10,428 nucleotides of DNA, from positions 1 to 10,428 of the forward strand of contig JAKFUJ010000341.1 in assembly GCA_021732805.1 (NCBI GenBank), written 5' to 3'. Of this stretch, positions 1 to 6,132 are shown one piece after another; the first letter of the stretch is position 1; every line of letters begins with the position of its first letter. This DNA comes from Betaproteobacteria bacterium. GTDB taxonomy: Bacteria > Pseudomonadota > Gammaproteobacteria > Burkholderiales > SG8-41. The notes under the pieces were generated by a model. It saw only the letters and a list, made by a program, of their open reading frames with translations, ran no database searches and had not been told where the DNA came from. Made by a program: the position numbers and the translations under genes.

Positions 1-840
1 AGTAAACACACCCTCGGCCACATGGCCCAAACCCGCCTGAGCCGCCGCCGCATTTTCGCCGCGCGCCAGTGCAAGCCCCATTCTGCGGTTGCGTGACAGG
101 TCGCCGGTGCAGGTCAGCAGCAGATCTCCAACGCCGGAGAGTCCCATGAATGTTTCAGCGCGACCGCCCAGCGCAATACCAAAACGCGTCATTTCCGCAA
201 GCCCGCGGGTCATCAGCGCAGCACGCGCGTTGAGGCCAAGTTGCAGCCCGTCGCAAACACCGGATGCAATGGCGATCACGTTTTTTACCGCGCCGCCGAC
301 TTCAACACCGATCACGTCATCATGGGAATACACGCGCAACGCGGGACCATGCAGCGCCTGTGCAGCGGAAAGCGCGAGTTCTCGATCAACTGATGCCAGT
401 GTCAGCGCCGTGGGCAGCCCAGCCGCCACCTCCTGCGCAAAACTGGGGCCCGACAGCACAGCGCCCGCAGCAGCCCCCATCTCCTCGGCAAACACCTCAT
501 GCGGCAATCGGGCGTGCGGACGCTCGAACCCCTTGCATAGCCAGATTACCGGTATCGTCGATCTCAGCGCGCGCACGGCACGCAGGGTATCGCGCAAGCC
601 GGCAACGGTCACCGCCGCAATCAGGCAGTCGCTGCCCTCCAGCGCACGCCGCATGTCCGCTTCGGCCTGCAATCCCGCGGGAAATTCACACCCCGGCAAA
701 TAGCGGTCGTTGACACGCTGGCGTTGCATGGCAGCGACCTGCGCCGGATCGCGCGCCCACAAGGCAACCTTCTGTCGGGCCGCGAGGTTGATGGCGAGGG
801 CGGTGCCCCAGGCGCCGGCGCCGAGAACGGCGATTTTCAT
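1..840 (-). CDS. gpsA: Glycerol-3-phosphate dehydrogenase [NAD(P)+], C-terminus cut by window edge
   Basis: Cytosolic enzyme that reduces dihydroxyacetone phosphate to sn-glycerol 3-phosphate, the backbone precursor of phospholipids. The reading frame is open from an ATG at 838-840 (minus strand) to the window edge, giving 280 residues. The family is usually about 330 residues, so roughly the last 50 lie outside. The N-terminus has the Rossmann dinucleotide motif GAGAWGTA (residues 7-14). Further family signatures are CKGFE (102-106), GPSFAQE (near 150), [13 protein letters not shown] with the expected catalytic lysine K186, [14 protein letters not shown] (near 205) and [13 protein letters not shown] (near 235). 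The visible part ends in the substrate-site motif AEGVFT. No strong Shine-Dalgarno precedes the ATG. The gene lies 39 bp downstream of the SH3-domain gene and is the last visible member of the minus-strand cluster. A gpsA gene close to secB is a common proteobacterial arrangement. The identification is secure. Confidence 0.97.
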   Translation of the reverse strand, partial: MKIAVLGAGAWGTALAINLAARQKVALWARDPAQVAAMQRQRVNDRYLPGCEFPAGLQAEADMRRALEGSDCLIAAVTVAGLRDTLRAVRALRSTIPVIWLCKGFERPHARLPHEVFAEEMGAAAGAVLSGPSFAQEVAAGLPTALTLASVDRELALSAAQALHGPALRVYSHDDVIGVEVGGAVKNVIAIASGVCDGLQLGLNARAALMTRGLAEMTRFGIALGGRAETFMGLSGVGDLLLTCTGDLSRNRRMGLALARGENAAAAQAGLGHVAEGVFT

Positions 841-879
841 GTTTCGGCCGCAGGCTGACCGGCGGCGGGTGACATGCGG

Positions 880-1329
880 TCAACCGCCCCAGACATCGGC
901 CGCACGCACATAACCGGTGATGCCGTCGCGGTGCCTGACATGGATCCACCCGGCAGTTGTTGCGCCGTCCACCACTTCCAGCAACAGATCGCGCTGCGCC
1001 TCAAATGCTGCCGGCGCATCTTCAGCAGGTTTTTGGCGCACGGTAGCCGCCGCTTTGAGCATCACCCCGCGGGCGGTATCCAGCGCTTTCGATTCGGCCC
1101 AGGACAGGGCGCCCGCGGCGTCGCGGACCTTGACCCAGCCCTCGACCTGCACCACCACTTCCAGCGGGTAACCGCGGTTGACAATATAGAGTTTGCGCGC
1201 CTTGACCGATGGCGCGTCATAAAGAACCACTGCCGCTTCGTTCGCGGAACGGAAATCAGCAGCGCCGGCGGCTACGGCGTGGCTGAAAGCCAGTGCCGCC
1301 GCAACAATCAGGCTGCGCGCGCCGGTCAT
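880..1329 (-). CDS. Secreted protein with two bacterial SH3-like domains
   Basis: 149 residues. An N-terminal signal peptide is visible: a short basic start (MTGAR), a hydrophobic Ala/Leu/Val core, and a probable cleavage after AGAA near residue 24. Two SH3b-like repeats follow, at about 25-83 and 90-147. The first has the pattern VVLYDAPSVKARKLYIVNRG then GWVKVRDAAGALSWAES. The second has VRQKPAEDAPAAFEAQ then GWIHVRHRDGITGYVRAADVWG. Each carries the typical small-residue/proline loop and a final Gly-Trp/Tyr-Val strand. Such domains commonly bind peptidoglycan or other envelope ligands, so a periplasmic envelope role is inferred. No catalytic domain is present. The start codon lies 4 bp past the secB stop and the gene precedes gpsA, so it is probably cotranscribed. 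The exact function is unknown. Confidence 0.85.
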   Translation of the reverse strand: MTGARSLIVAAALAFSHAVAAGAADFRSANEAAVVLYDAPSVKARKLYIVNRGYPLEVVVQVEGWVKVRDAAGALSWAESKALDTARGVMLKAAATVRQKPAEDAPAAFEAQRDLLLEVVDGATTAGWIHVRHRDGITGYVRAADVWGG

Positions 1330-1333
1330 GGTC

Positions 1334-1798
1334 TCAGTTCGGCGTGCCGGCCTTCGCCTGTTCCTGCTGCAACTGGCGGAGGCGTTCCTGGTAGGCCGCG
1401 TCGAAGTTCATGTGCTGGAGCATCACCGGCGGAAATCCCGCACGCGCCATCAGGCTCGCAACGGCTTCGCGGGCATAGGGCAGCAGCGTATTCGGGCACA
1501 ATACGCCGAGCACCGCGTCAAGCTCCTGCGGCGGCAGATTGACAATGCGGAAAACGCCGGCCTGGGCAACCTCGATCAGGAACGCTGTTTTGTCCTTGAG
1601 TTTGGCGGTGACCGTCACCGTCAGCACTGCCTCAAAAAGCCCGGCCTGCTCAAGCGGCGCGGCGGCGTTATGAACTTTGATTTCGATCTGCGGCGATTCA
1701 CTTTCAAGGAAGATTTTCGGCGCATTGGGAATTTCCAGCGACAAATCCTTCAGGTAAATCTTCTCGATGCCGAATTGCGGTTGCTCCTGCTCACTCAT
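1334..1798 (-). CDS. secB: Protein-export chaperone SecB
   Basis: 154 residues, the usual SecB length. SecB is a cytosolic homotetrameric chaperone that keeps presecretory proteins unfolded and delivers them to SecA at the SecYEG translocon. Family features are the acidic/glutamine-rich N-terminus MSEQEQPQFGIEKIYLKDLSLE, the strand FEAVLTVTVTAKLKDKTAFLIEVAQAG (55-81), and the signature VLCPNTLLPYAREAVASL followed by GFPPVMLQHMNFDAAY (121-136). An in-frame ATG 35 codons upstream (at 1903) exists, but that extension overlaps grxC and does not resemble SecB. The ATG at 1796-1798 matches the family N-terminus and has an AGGA ribosome-binding site. The gene sits between grxC and the SH3-domain gene, in the common secB/grxC/gpsA neighbourhood. 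Confidence 0.97.
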   Translation of the reverse strand: MSEQEQPQFGIEKIYLKDLSLEIPNAPKIFLESESPQIEIKVHNAAAPLEQAGLFEAVLTVTVTAKLKDKTAFLIEVAQAGVFRIVNLPPQELDAVLGVLCPNTLLPYAREAVASLMARAGFPPVMLQHMNFDAAYQERLRQLQQEQAKAGTPN

Positions 1799-1807
1799 TG
1801 CCTGATT

Positions 1808-1811
1808 TCCT
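1808..1811 (-). promoter_or_regulatory. Ribosome-binding site deciding the secB start
   Basis: Read on the minus strand this is AGGA, nine bases before the ATG at 1796-1798. It supports the short SecB start over the in-frame ATG at 1903, which lies inside grxC. Confidence 0.6.
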
Positions 1812-1832
1812 GGGAAGGGGTTAACAATAGTT

Positions 1833-2087
1833 TCATGAAGCAAGCAGTGGATCCAGCTTGCCGGCGCGATCCAGCGCGGCCAGATCATCGTAACCGCCGA
1901 CATGGGTGTCGCCGATGTAAATCTGCGGCACCGTGCGGCGGCCGGTTTTTTCCATCATGTCGGCGCGCTGCGCCGGATCAAGATCAATTCGAACCTTGTC
2001 GATTTCAGCGCCCTTGCTCTGCAGCAGGCGTTCGGCCATCTGACAGAACGGACAGACTGCAGTGGTATACATGCGGACTTTGGCCAT
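1833..2087 (-). CDS. grxC: Glutaredoxin 3
   Basis: 84 residues, typical of single-domain glutaredoxin 3. It is a cytosolic thiol-disulfide oxidoreductase that is reduced by glutathione and reduces protein or glutathione mixed disulfides. The dithiol active site CPFC lies at residues 12-15. It is a variant of the classical CPYC, with phenylalanine for tyrosine. TVPQIYIGD (52-60) holds the conserved cis-proline, and GGYDDL (64-69) is the glutathione-binding segment. The start ATG is 8 bp downstream of the rhodanese stop. A GGTAAG stretch overlapping that stop could act as a weak ribosome-binding site, which suggests translational coupling. secB begins 34 bp downstream of the grxC stop. Confidence 0.95.
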   Translation of the reverse strand: MAKVRMYTTAVCPFCQMAERLLQSKGAEIDKVRIDLDPAQRADMMEKTGRRTVPQIYIGDTHVGGYDDLAALDRAGKLDPLLAS

Positions 2088-2095
2088 GATGGCAC

Positions 2096-2539
2096 TTACC
2101 GCTTATCGAGGGGCATGCCGGCCTGCTGCCAGGCGCCGATGCCGCCGCTCAAACTGACTGATTCGCCGAAACCGTTGCGGCGGAGTACTTGCACAGCCAC
2201 GTCGGAACGCGTGCCGCTGCCGCAGGCCACGATAATCGAACGGCCCTTGAATTTTTCAAGATCCTTGAGCCGCTCAGCCAGCTGCTTTTCGGGTATGTGC
2301 CGGGCGCCGGTAATGTGGCCGGCCTCGAATTCGCCGGTATCGCGCAGGTCCAGCACCAGCGCATCCTTGCGATTGATCAACTGCACCGCCTCGGCGACGC
2401 TGACTTCGCGGCCCGCACGGAAGGGACGCATCACCAAGGGCCACAACAGCATCGCGCCGGTGGCAATGGCGCCGCCGAACAACATCATGTTGAACGGATT
2501 TTTTTGCAAAAAAACGAAAAAAGCTTCCATCGAAGGCAT
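2096..2539 (-). CDS. Membrane-anchored rhodanese-like sulfurtransferase
   Basis: 147 residues. A hydrophobic segment at about residues 17-37 (MMLFGGAIATGAMLLWPLVM) is predicted to anchor the protein in the inner membrane. A single rhodanese domain follows at about 45-147: VLDLRDTGEFEAGHITGARHIP (substrate-facing Asp and CH2A-like region), then the active-site loop CGSGTR with the persulfide-forming cysteine C106, and SLSGGIGAWQQAGMPL at the end. The family moves sulfane sulfur through a cysteine persulfide. The physiological acceptor cannot be read from sequence. Placement ahead of grxC suggests thiol/sulfur redox work. Two starts are possible, the ATG at 2539 or the ATG three codons later at 2530, and neither has a strong Shine-Dalgarno. 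The early codons contain runs of six and seven identical bases. Confidence 0.92.
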   Translation of the reverse strand: MPSMEAFFVFLQKNPFNMMLFGGAIATGAMLLWPLVMRPFRAGREVSVAEAVQLINRKDALVLDLRDTGEFEAGHITGARHIPEKQLAERLKDLEKFKGRSIIVACGSGTRSDVAVQVLRRNGFGESVSLSGGIGAWQQAGMPLDKR

Positions 2540-2561
2540 TATTTAAGGCCCGGAACGTGAG

Positions 2562-2576
2562 CAGGATGTTGAAAAA
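2562..2576 (+). repeat. Left terminal inverted repeat
   Basis: CAGGATGTTGAAAAA. It pairs with 2687-2701, with one mismatch at the fifth base. Confidence 0.65.
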
Positions 2577-2601
2577 CTCCAGAACATCGCTTCAACTTGG
2601 C

Positions 2602-2631
2602 ATTATCGATTTTCAACCCTCATAAAATCAA
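2602..2631 (-). promoter_or_regulatory. Candidate outward promoter for the rhodanese-grxC-secB cluster
   Basis: On the minus strand a -35-like TTGATT (2626-2631) is separated by 18 bp from a -10-like GATAAT (2602-2607, five of six consensus bases). Transcription would start near 2595 and leave about 55 nt of leader before the rhodanese ATG. It lies wholly inside the repeat element, so the element may drive the downstream cluster. This rests on sequence match only. Confidence 0.35.
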
Positions 2632-2682
2632 AGGTTTGCACGCGTGTGCGCTTGGTCGCTGCGCTCCCCACGCGCTCGCGCA

Positions 2683-4437
2683 TCACTTTTTCAACAACCT
2701 GTTAGGTGCGGATTCTATCAGAGGACGAAATCTTGACGGGTATTCGCGGGCAAAGCGCTGCAGATCACGTTCGAATTCCGGCGGCGCGGCGGGATAAACA
2801 TGCCGCGCCCGGGCATGAAGCGCCCGCGCCTCCGGCAGCCGGTCGGCCAATGCCAGCAGCAACACCTGTTTGTAAACCAATGGGGCAGCCGGGGTAAATC
2901 GCATGGCCTGACCATTCAGCAGCAATCGGCCGGAAAGATTATCTGTTTCGACCGCCATTGGCAGTGCCGAGGCCAATTCAACATAGGGAGTCAATACCGA
3001 ATTCTGATGCAATCGTGCCATCAGCGCCGGAACATCCACACCGCGGAACTGGTCGGTCGCGGGACGAAACACCCATTCCAGTTGTCGATAGTCGATCCAT
3101 AAAAACGCAAGATTCCAGGTGCCGACGAAAATCACTGCAGCAGCAAAAACACGCCCGAGTCTCGCCAGCTGCAGCTTGAATACCGGCCCCATGCCGAGTC
3201 CCAGCAACAACGCTGCAAGGCCGAGAAAATTCGCATACCAGAGCGGGTACTCCAGCATGCTGTGAATTCCGAATACCGCCAGCGTCGTCAACAGCCACCA
3301 TTGACCGGCATCCGGCCTGTTTCGCAGCACGACAACACCCCAGGCCGCCAGCGGCGTCAACAGCAGAATCAGGCCAATGACGCCGGTTTCCGTAAAAAAC
3401 TGCAGCAGTATGTTGTGTGCATTGTTATAAAGCCCCAGAGGGGCGGTCACGCCGGGTTCAGCAATAAAATCAAAATAACGTTCGGCAAACGCCCCCCAGC
3501 CGACGCCAAAAACCGGATGGTTGAGCGCAATCGACCAAGCGGCGCCCCAAAGCCCGATACGATCCGTAACACTGGCTGCGCCGGAAAACAGGCGTTCAAT
3601 CGCCGTAACCGTTTCACGTTGAGGCGGATTGAGCCAGCCCGCTCCGACCGCCGTCTGCATCGCGTAATGCAATATCAGGAAAAGGCCGGTCAACAAAAAC
3701 AAACGCTGCCCTGCGCGGTCGCCGCCTGAAAATCGCAACCATGCAGCACAACCAAAAGCCGCGAGCAGATACAGCCAGGGGCTGCGCGAGCCCGAAACAC
3801 CCAGCACAAACAACAGCGGCAGGCTGAAGATGGCCGCCAACGTCAGCGACAAGCGATTGCGACTGTGCAGATACGCCAGACTCAGCAGGCCCAGTGTCGT
3901 ATAGGCGGCAAAATGGTTGGTCTGCACCAGATTGCCGAATATCGCAGCCCCGTGCAGTCGCACAATAAAAGCATTCAGCGGCGTAACCACATTGAAATAC
4001 TGGACCACACCGATCGCCGCACTGAGCAGCGCGCCCCCGGCAAGGCCGGCTGCAACGACCGCAAATACGGTATCCCCGCCGCACACCCGCAACAGCGCCC
4101 GTGCAGCAATCATCAACAACCCCGCCCACACCAGATATAACGCGCCGGTCAGTGCGTAGCCGAAATATGGCGACCACCCAAGTACGCCATGCACGATTAA
4201 CAGCAGGGCCAGCGCAAAAGGCGACATCGCGATCAACGGCACCCCGGAAGAATCCCAGGCACGGCGATCCAGCAGTACGATCATCACGCCCAGTCCCAGC
4301 GCAAACGCCAGCCACTCGGTGTAAAAGGATGTCAGCGGAAAACGATGAACCGGCTGCAGAAACGGCGCCACGCACAGCAGCACGACAAAGATCAGGCTCG
4401 CGTAAATCAGCGGTCCGCGCGCAGAAACCGGGTTCAA
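2683..4437 (-). CDS. PglL/O-antigen ligase-type membrane glycosyltransferase (Wzy_C superfamily)
   Basis: A polytopic inner-membrane protein of 584 residues from a TTG at 4435-4437. About ten to twelve hydrophobic segments cover residues 10-450, and a soluble C-terminal tail covers about 450-584. Motifs resemble protein O-oligosaccharyltransferases and O-antigen ligases: GNLVQTNHFAAY (168-179), SGSRSPWL (215-222), HPVFGVGWGAFAERYF (307-322, periplasmic-loop type), NNAHNILLQFFTETG (338-352) and IHSMLEYPLWYANFLG (391-406). The last is typical of the C-terminal polymerase/ligase domain found in PglL-like proteins. Such enzymes transfer lipid-linked glycans, on the periplasmic side, to pilin or other proteins or to lipid A-core. 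The acceptor here is unknown. The start is uncertain. The frame stays open far upstream, antisense to gpmI. The first ATG (4284) would delete the first two membrane segments, so the TTG is preferred although no good ribosome-binding site precedes it. The final codons and stop lie in the repeat element. Confidence 0.85.
   Translation of the reverse strand: MNPVSARGPLIYASLIFVVLLCVAPFLQPVHRFPLTSFYTEWLAFALGLGVMIVLLDRRAWDSSGVPLIAMSPFALALLLIVHGVLGWSPYFGYALTGALYLVWAGLLMIAARALLRVCGGDTVFAVVAAGLAGGALLSAAIGVVQYFNVVTPLNAFIVRLHGAAIFGNLVQTNHFAAYTTLGLLSLAYLHSRNRLSLTLAAIFSLPLLFVLGVSGSRSPWLYLLAAFGCAAWLRFSGGDRAGQRLFLLTGLFLILHYAMQTAVGAGWLNPPQRETVTAIERLFSGAASVTDRIGLWGAAWSIALNHPVFGVGWGAFAERYFDFIAEPGVTAPLGLYNNAHNILLQFFTETGVIGLILLLTPLAAWGVVVLRNRPDAGQWWLLTTLAVFGIHSMLEYPLWYANFLGLAALLLGLGMGPVFKLQLARLGRVFAAAVIFVGTWNLAFLWIDYRQLEWVFRPATDQFRGVDVPALMARLHQNSVLTPYVELASALPMAVETDNLSGRLLLNGQAMRFTPAAPLVYKQVLLLALADRLPEARALHARARHVYPAAPPEFERDLQRFAREYPSRFRPLIESAPNRLLKK
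2687..2701 (-). repeat. Right terminal inverted repeat
   Basis: Minus-strand CAGGTTGTTGAAAAA, facing the copy at 2562-2576. It lies inside the 3' end of the glycosyltransferase gene and encodes the RLLK part of its C-terminus. Confidence 0.65.
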
Positions 4438-4467
4438 AGACAGTACCGGATGGTCATGTGGCGGATG

Positions 4468-4481
4468 CCGGCGTACGCCGG
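4468..4481. repeat. 14-bp perfect palindrome
   Basis: CCGGCGTACGCCGG reads the same on both strands. It sits about 30 bp upstream of the inferred glycosyltransferase start and would lie in its leader. It could be an operator, a short REP-like repeat or an RNA hairpin. No copy is seen elsewhere in the window. Confidence 0.5.
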
Positions 4482-4555
4482 AGAAGGATTGAACACTGCA
4501 ACCAGTTCGGTCATGACGCTGCCGGTGCCGCCCAAGCCTGTGGAAATGAATTAGA

Positions 4556-4563
4556 ATTATACT
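4556..4563. promoter_or_regulatory. Overlapping divergent -10-like boxes
   Basis: On the minus strand 4556-4561 reads TATAAT, a perfect -10 consensus facing the glycosyltransferase gene. It would give a leader of about 110 nt. On the plus strand 4558-4563 reads TATACT facing gpmI, with a leader near 27 nt. Neither has a convincing -35 at 16-18 bp. If both are used, polymerase binding would be mutually exclusive. Confidence 0.35.
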
Positions 4564-4596
4564 GCATCGTATTTTTTGAAAAACATCATTAAAATC

Positions 4597-6132
4597 ATGA
4601 AGATAACTCCTGTCCTGCTGGTCATCCTCGATGGCTTCGGTCATCGCGAAGCGTGCGATGACAACGCCATCTGCCAGGCGCGCAAACCGCACTGGAATTT
4701 CCTGTGGAAAACGGCGCCGCACACCATCATCGACGCCTCCGAAAAATGGGTCGGTCTGCCGGCGCAGCAAATGGGCAATTCCGAAGTCGGCCACATGAAC
4801 ATCGGCGCCGGCCGCGTGGTGTACCAGGACTACACCAAAATCGAACACGCCATCGAAACCGGTGAATTCGCTGCCAACGCGGCGCTCAATGCCGCAATCG
4901 TCCAGGCGCGCCACGGCGCACTGCACGTGCTCGGCCTGCTGTCGCCGGGCGGCGTGCACAGTCACGAGTCGCAGATTCACGCGCTGCTGGATCTTGCCGC
5001 CAAAGGCGGGGCAAAACAGATTTACGTGCATGCGTTTCTCGATGGCCGCGATACACCGCCGCAAAGCGCAGAAGCCTCGCTGGTTGCGCTGCAGGACAAA
5101 TGCGCGGCGTTGGGCAATGCGCGCATCGCTTCCATCTGCGGCCGTTATTTCGCGATGGACCGCGATCAGCGCTGGGAGCGCATGCAGCCGGCCTATGACC
5201 TGATTACCGACGGCGCAGCGGTTTTTTCCGCGCCGGATGCGCTCGCCGGCCTCAAAGCCGCCTACGCCCGCGGTGAAACCGATGAATTCGTCAACGCTAC
5301 CGCCATCGTACCCGAGGGCATGCGGGCCGCCCGCATCGATGACGGCGACGCCGTGGTGTTCATGAACTTCCGTTCCGATCGCGCCCGGCAATTGACAACC
5401 GCATTGACCGACCCCAAGTTCAGCGGGTTCGCGCGCAAACGTGCGTTGAAGACCGGTTATTACTGCACGCTGACCTGCTACGGTGAAGATTTCGCACACC
5501 TGCCCGCAGCGTTCGGGCCGCAGCAGATCAACGAAGGTTTGGGCGAATACCTGGCGCAGCAGGGACTGCGCCAGTTGCGCATTGCCGAGACGGAAAAGTA
5601 CGCTCATGTCACCTACTTCTTCAACGGTGGCGTGGAAACACCTTACCCCGGTGAAGACCGCATTCTTGTCCCGTCACCCAGGGTCGCGACCTATGACCTG
5701 CAACCCGAGATGAGCGCGCGCGAAGTCACCGACAAGCTGGTCGCGGCCATCCAGTCGCGCAAATACGATGCCATCGTCTGCAACTACGCCAATGGCGACA
5801 TGGTCGGTCATACCGGCAATCTTGCTGCGGCAACACGCGCGATTGAAGTGCTCGATGAATGCATAGGCCGCATCGTCGAGGCCATGCGCGACAGCGGCGG
5901 CGAAGTGCTGATCACCGCGGATCACGGCAACGCTGAAACCATGCGCGATGAACAATCGCAACAGCCGCACACCGCCCACACCCTCAATCTGGTGCCGCTG
6001 CTCTATATCGGCCGCAAGGCGCGCATCGCCGATGGCGGCGCACTGCAGGATGTTGCGCCCACGCTGCTGGCGATGATGGGACTGCCCAAGCCCGCAGTGA
6101 TGACCGGGCGCTCGCTGCTCGAGTTTGCGTGA
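4597..6132 (+). CDS. gpmI: 2,3-bisphosphoglycerate-independent phosphoglycerate mutase
   Basis: 511 residues, the normal family length. It interconverts 3- and 2-phosphoglycerate in glycolysis and gluconeogenesis through a phosphoserine intermediate at a two-metal (usually manganese) site of the alkaline phosphatase superfamily. Signatures are VILDGFGHRE with metal ligand D12, GNSEVGHMNIGAGR with nucleophile S62, DGRDTPP (149-155), GRYFAMDRDQRWER (182-195), NFRSDRARQLT (257-267), TEKYAHVTYFFNGG (332-345), NYANGDMVGHTGN (397-409) and ITADHGNAET (439-448). The ATG at 4597 gives the usual N-terminus. An in-frame TTG at 4576 would add seven residues. No clear Shine-Dalgarno precedes either. The stop overlaps the envC start. 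Confidence 0.97.
   Translation: MKITPVLLVILDGFGHREACDDNAICQARKPHWNFLWKTAPHTIIDASEKWVGLPAQQMGNSEVGHMNIGAGRVVYQDYTKIEHAIETGEFAANAALNAAIVQARHGALHVLGLLSPGGVHSHESQIHALLDLAAKGGAKQIYVHAFLDGRDTPPQSAEASLVALQDKCAALGNARIASICGRYFAMDRDQRWERMQPAYDLITDGAAVFSAPDALAGLKAAYARGETDEFVNATAIVPEGMRAARIDDGDAVVFMNFRSDRARQLTTALTDPKFSGFARKRALKTGYYCTLTCYGEDFAHLPAAFGPQQINEGLGEYLAQQGLRQLRIAETEKYAHVTYFFNGGVETPYPGEDRILVPSPRVATYDLQPEMSAREVTDKLVAAIQSRKYDAIVCNYANGDMVGHTGNLAAATRAIEVLDECIGRIVEAMRDSGGEVLITADHGNAETMRDEQSQQPHTAHTLNLVPLLYIGRKARIADGGALQDVAPTLLAMMGLPKPAVMTGRSLLEFA

Larger units (their letters stand above)
2562..2701. mobile_element. MITE-like element with 15-bp terminal inverted repeats
   Basis: The 140-bp segment starts with CAGGATGTTGAAAAA (2562-2576) and ends with the reverse complement of CAGGTTGTTGAAAAA (2687-2701). 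The termini match at 14 of 15 positions. The left half of the interior is AT-rich and the right half is GC-rich, with a near-palindrome around 2639-2650. No credible protein is encoded. The size, terminal repeats and lack of coding capacity fit a miniature inverted-repeat element or the residue of an insertion sequence. No clear target-site duplication is visible: the flanks are GTGAG on the left and TTAGG on the right. Alternatively it could be an IS-derived repeat acting as a bidirectional transcription structure. The family is not assigned. Confidence 0.6.
4438..4596. other. Divergent intergenic region between the glycosyltransferase gene and gpmI
   Basis: About 159 bp separate the two inferred starts. 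The gpmI side (4541-4596) is AT-rich and holds -10-like boxes on both strands. The other half (4441-4530) is GC-rich and holds a 14-bp perfect palindrome. I see no RNA gene or known riboswitch. Confidence 0.6.

Noticed and set aside
874..1542. Plus-strand frames opposite the SH3-domain and secB genes.
   Set aside because: They are antisense to genes with clear signal peptide and family motifs, and look like shadow frames of GC-rich coding DNA.
1799..1903. N-terminal extension of SecB from the ATG at 1903.
   Set aside because: It overlaps the grxC 3' end, does not resemble SecB, and the ATG at 1798 has an AGGA site and the normal family N-terminus.
2597..2797. Possible 66-residue plus-strand protein in and beyond the repeat element.
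   Set aside because: It crosses the element boundary into the antisense of the glycosyltransferase gene, and shows no ribosome-binding site or recognisable motif.
4438..5607. Long minus-strand open frame that would extend the glycosyltransferase N-terminally by about 390 residues to 5607.
   Set aside because: It is antisense to gpmI, which carries every family motif on the plus strand. The extension has no membrane or glycosyltransferase features and looks like a GC-codon-bias shadow.
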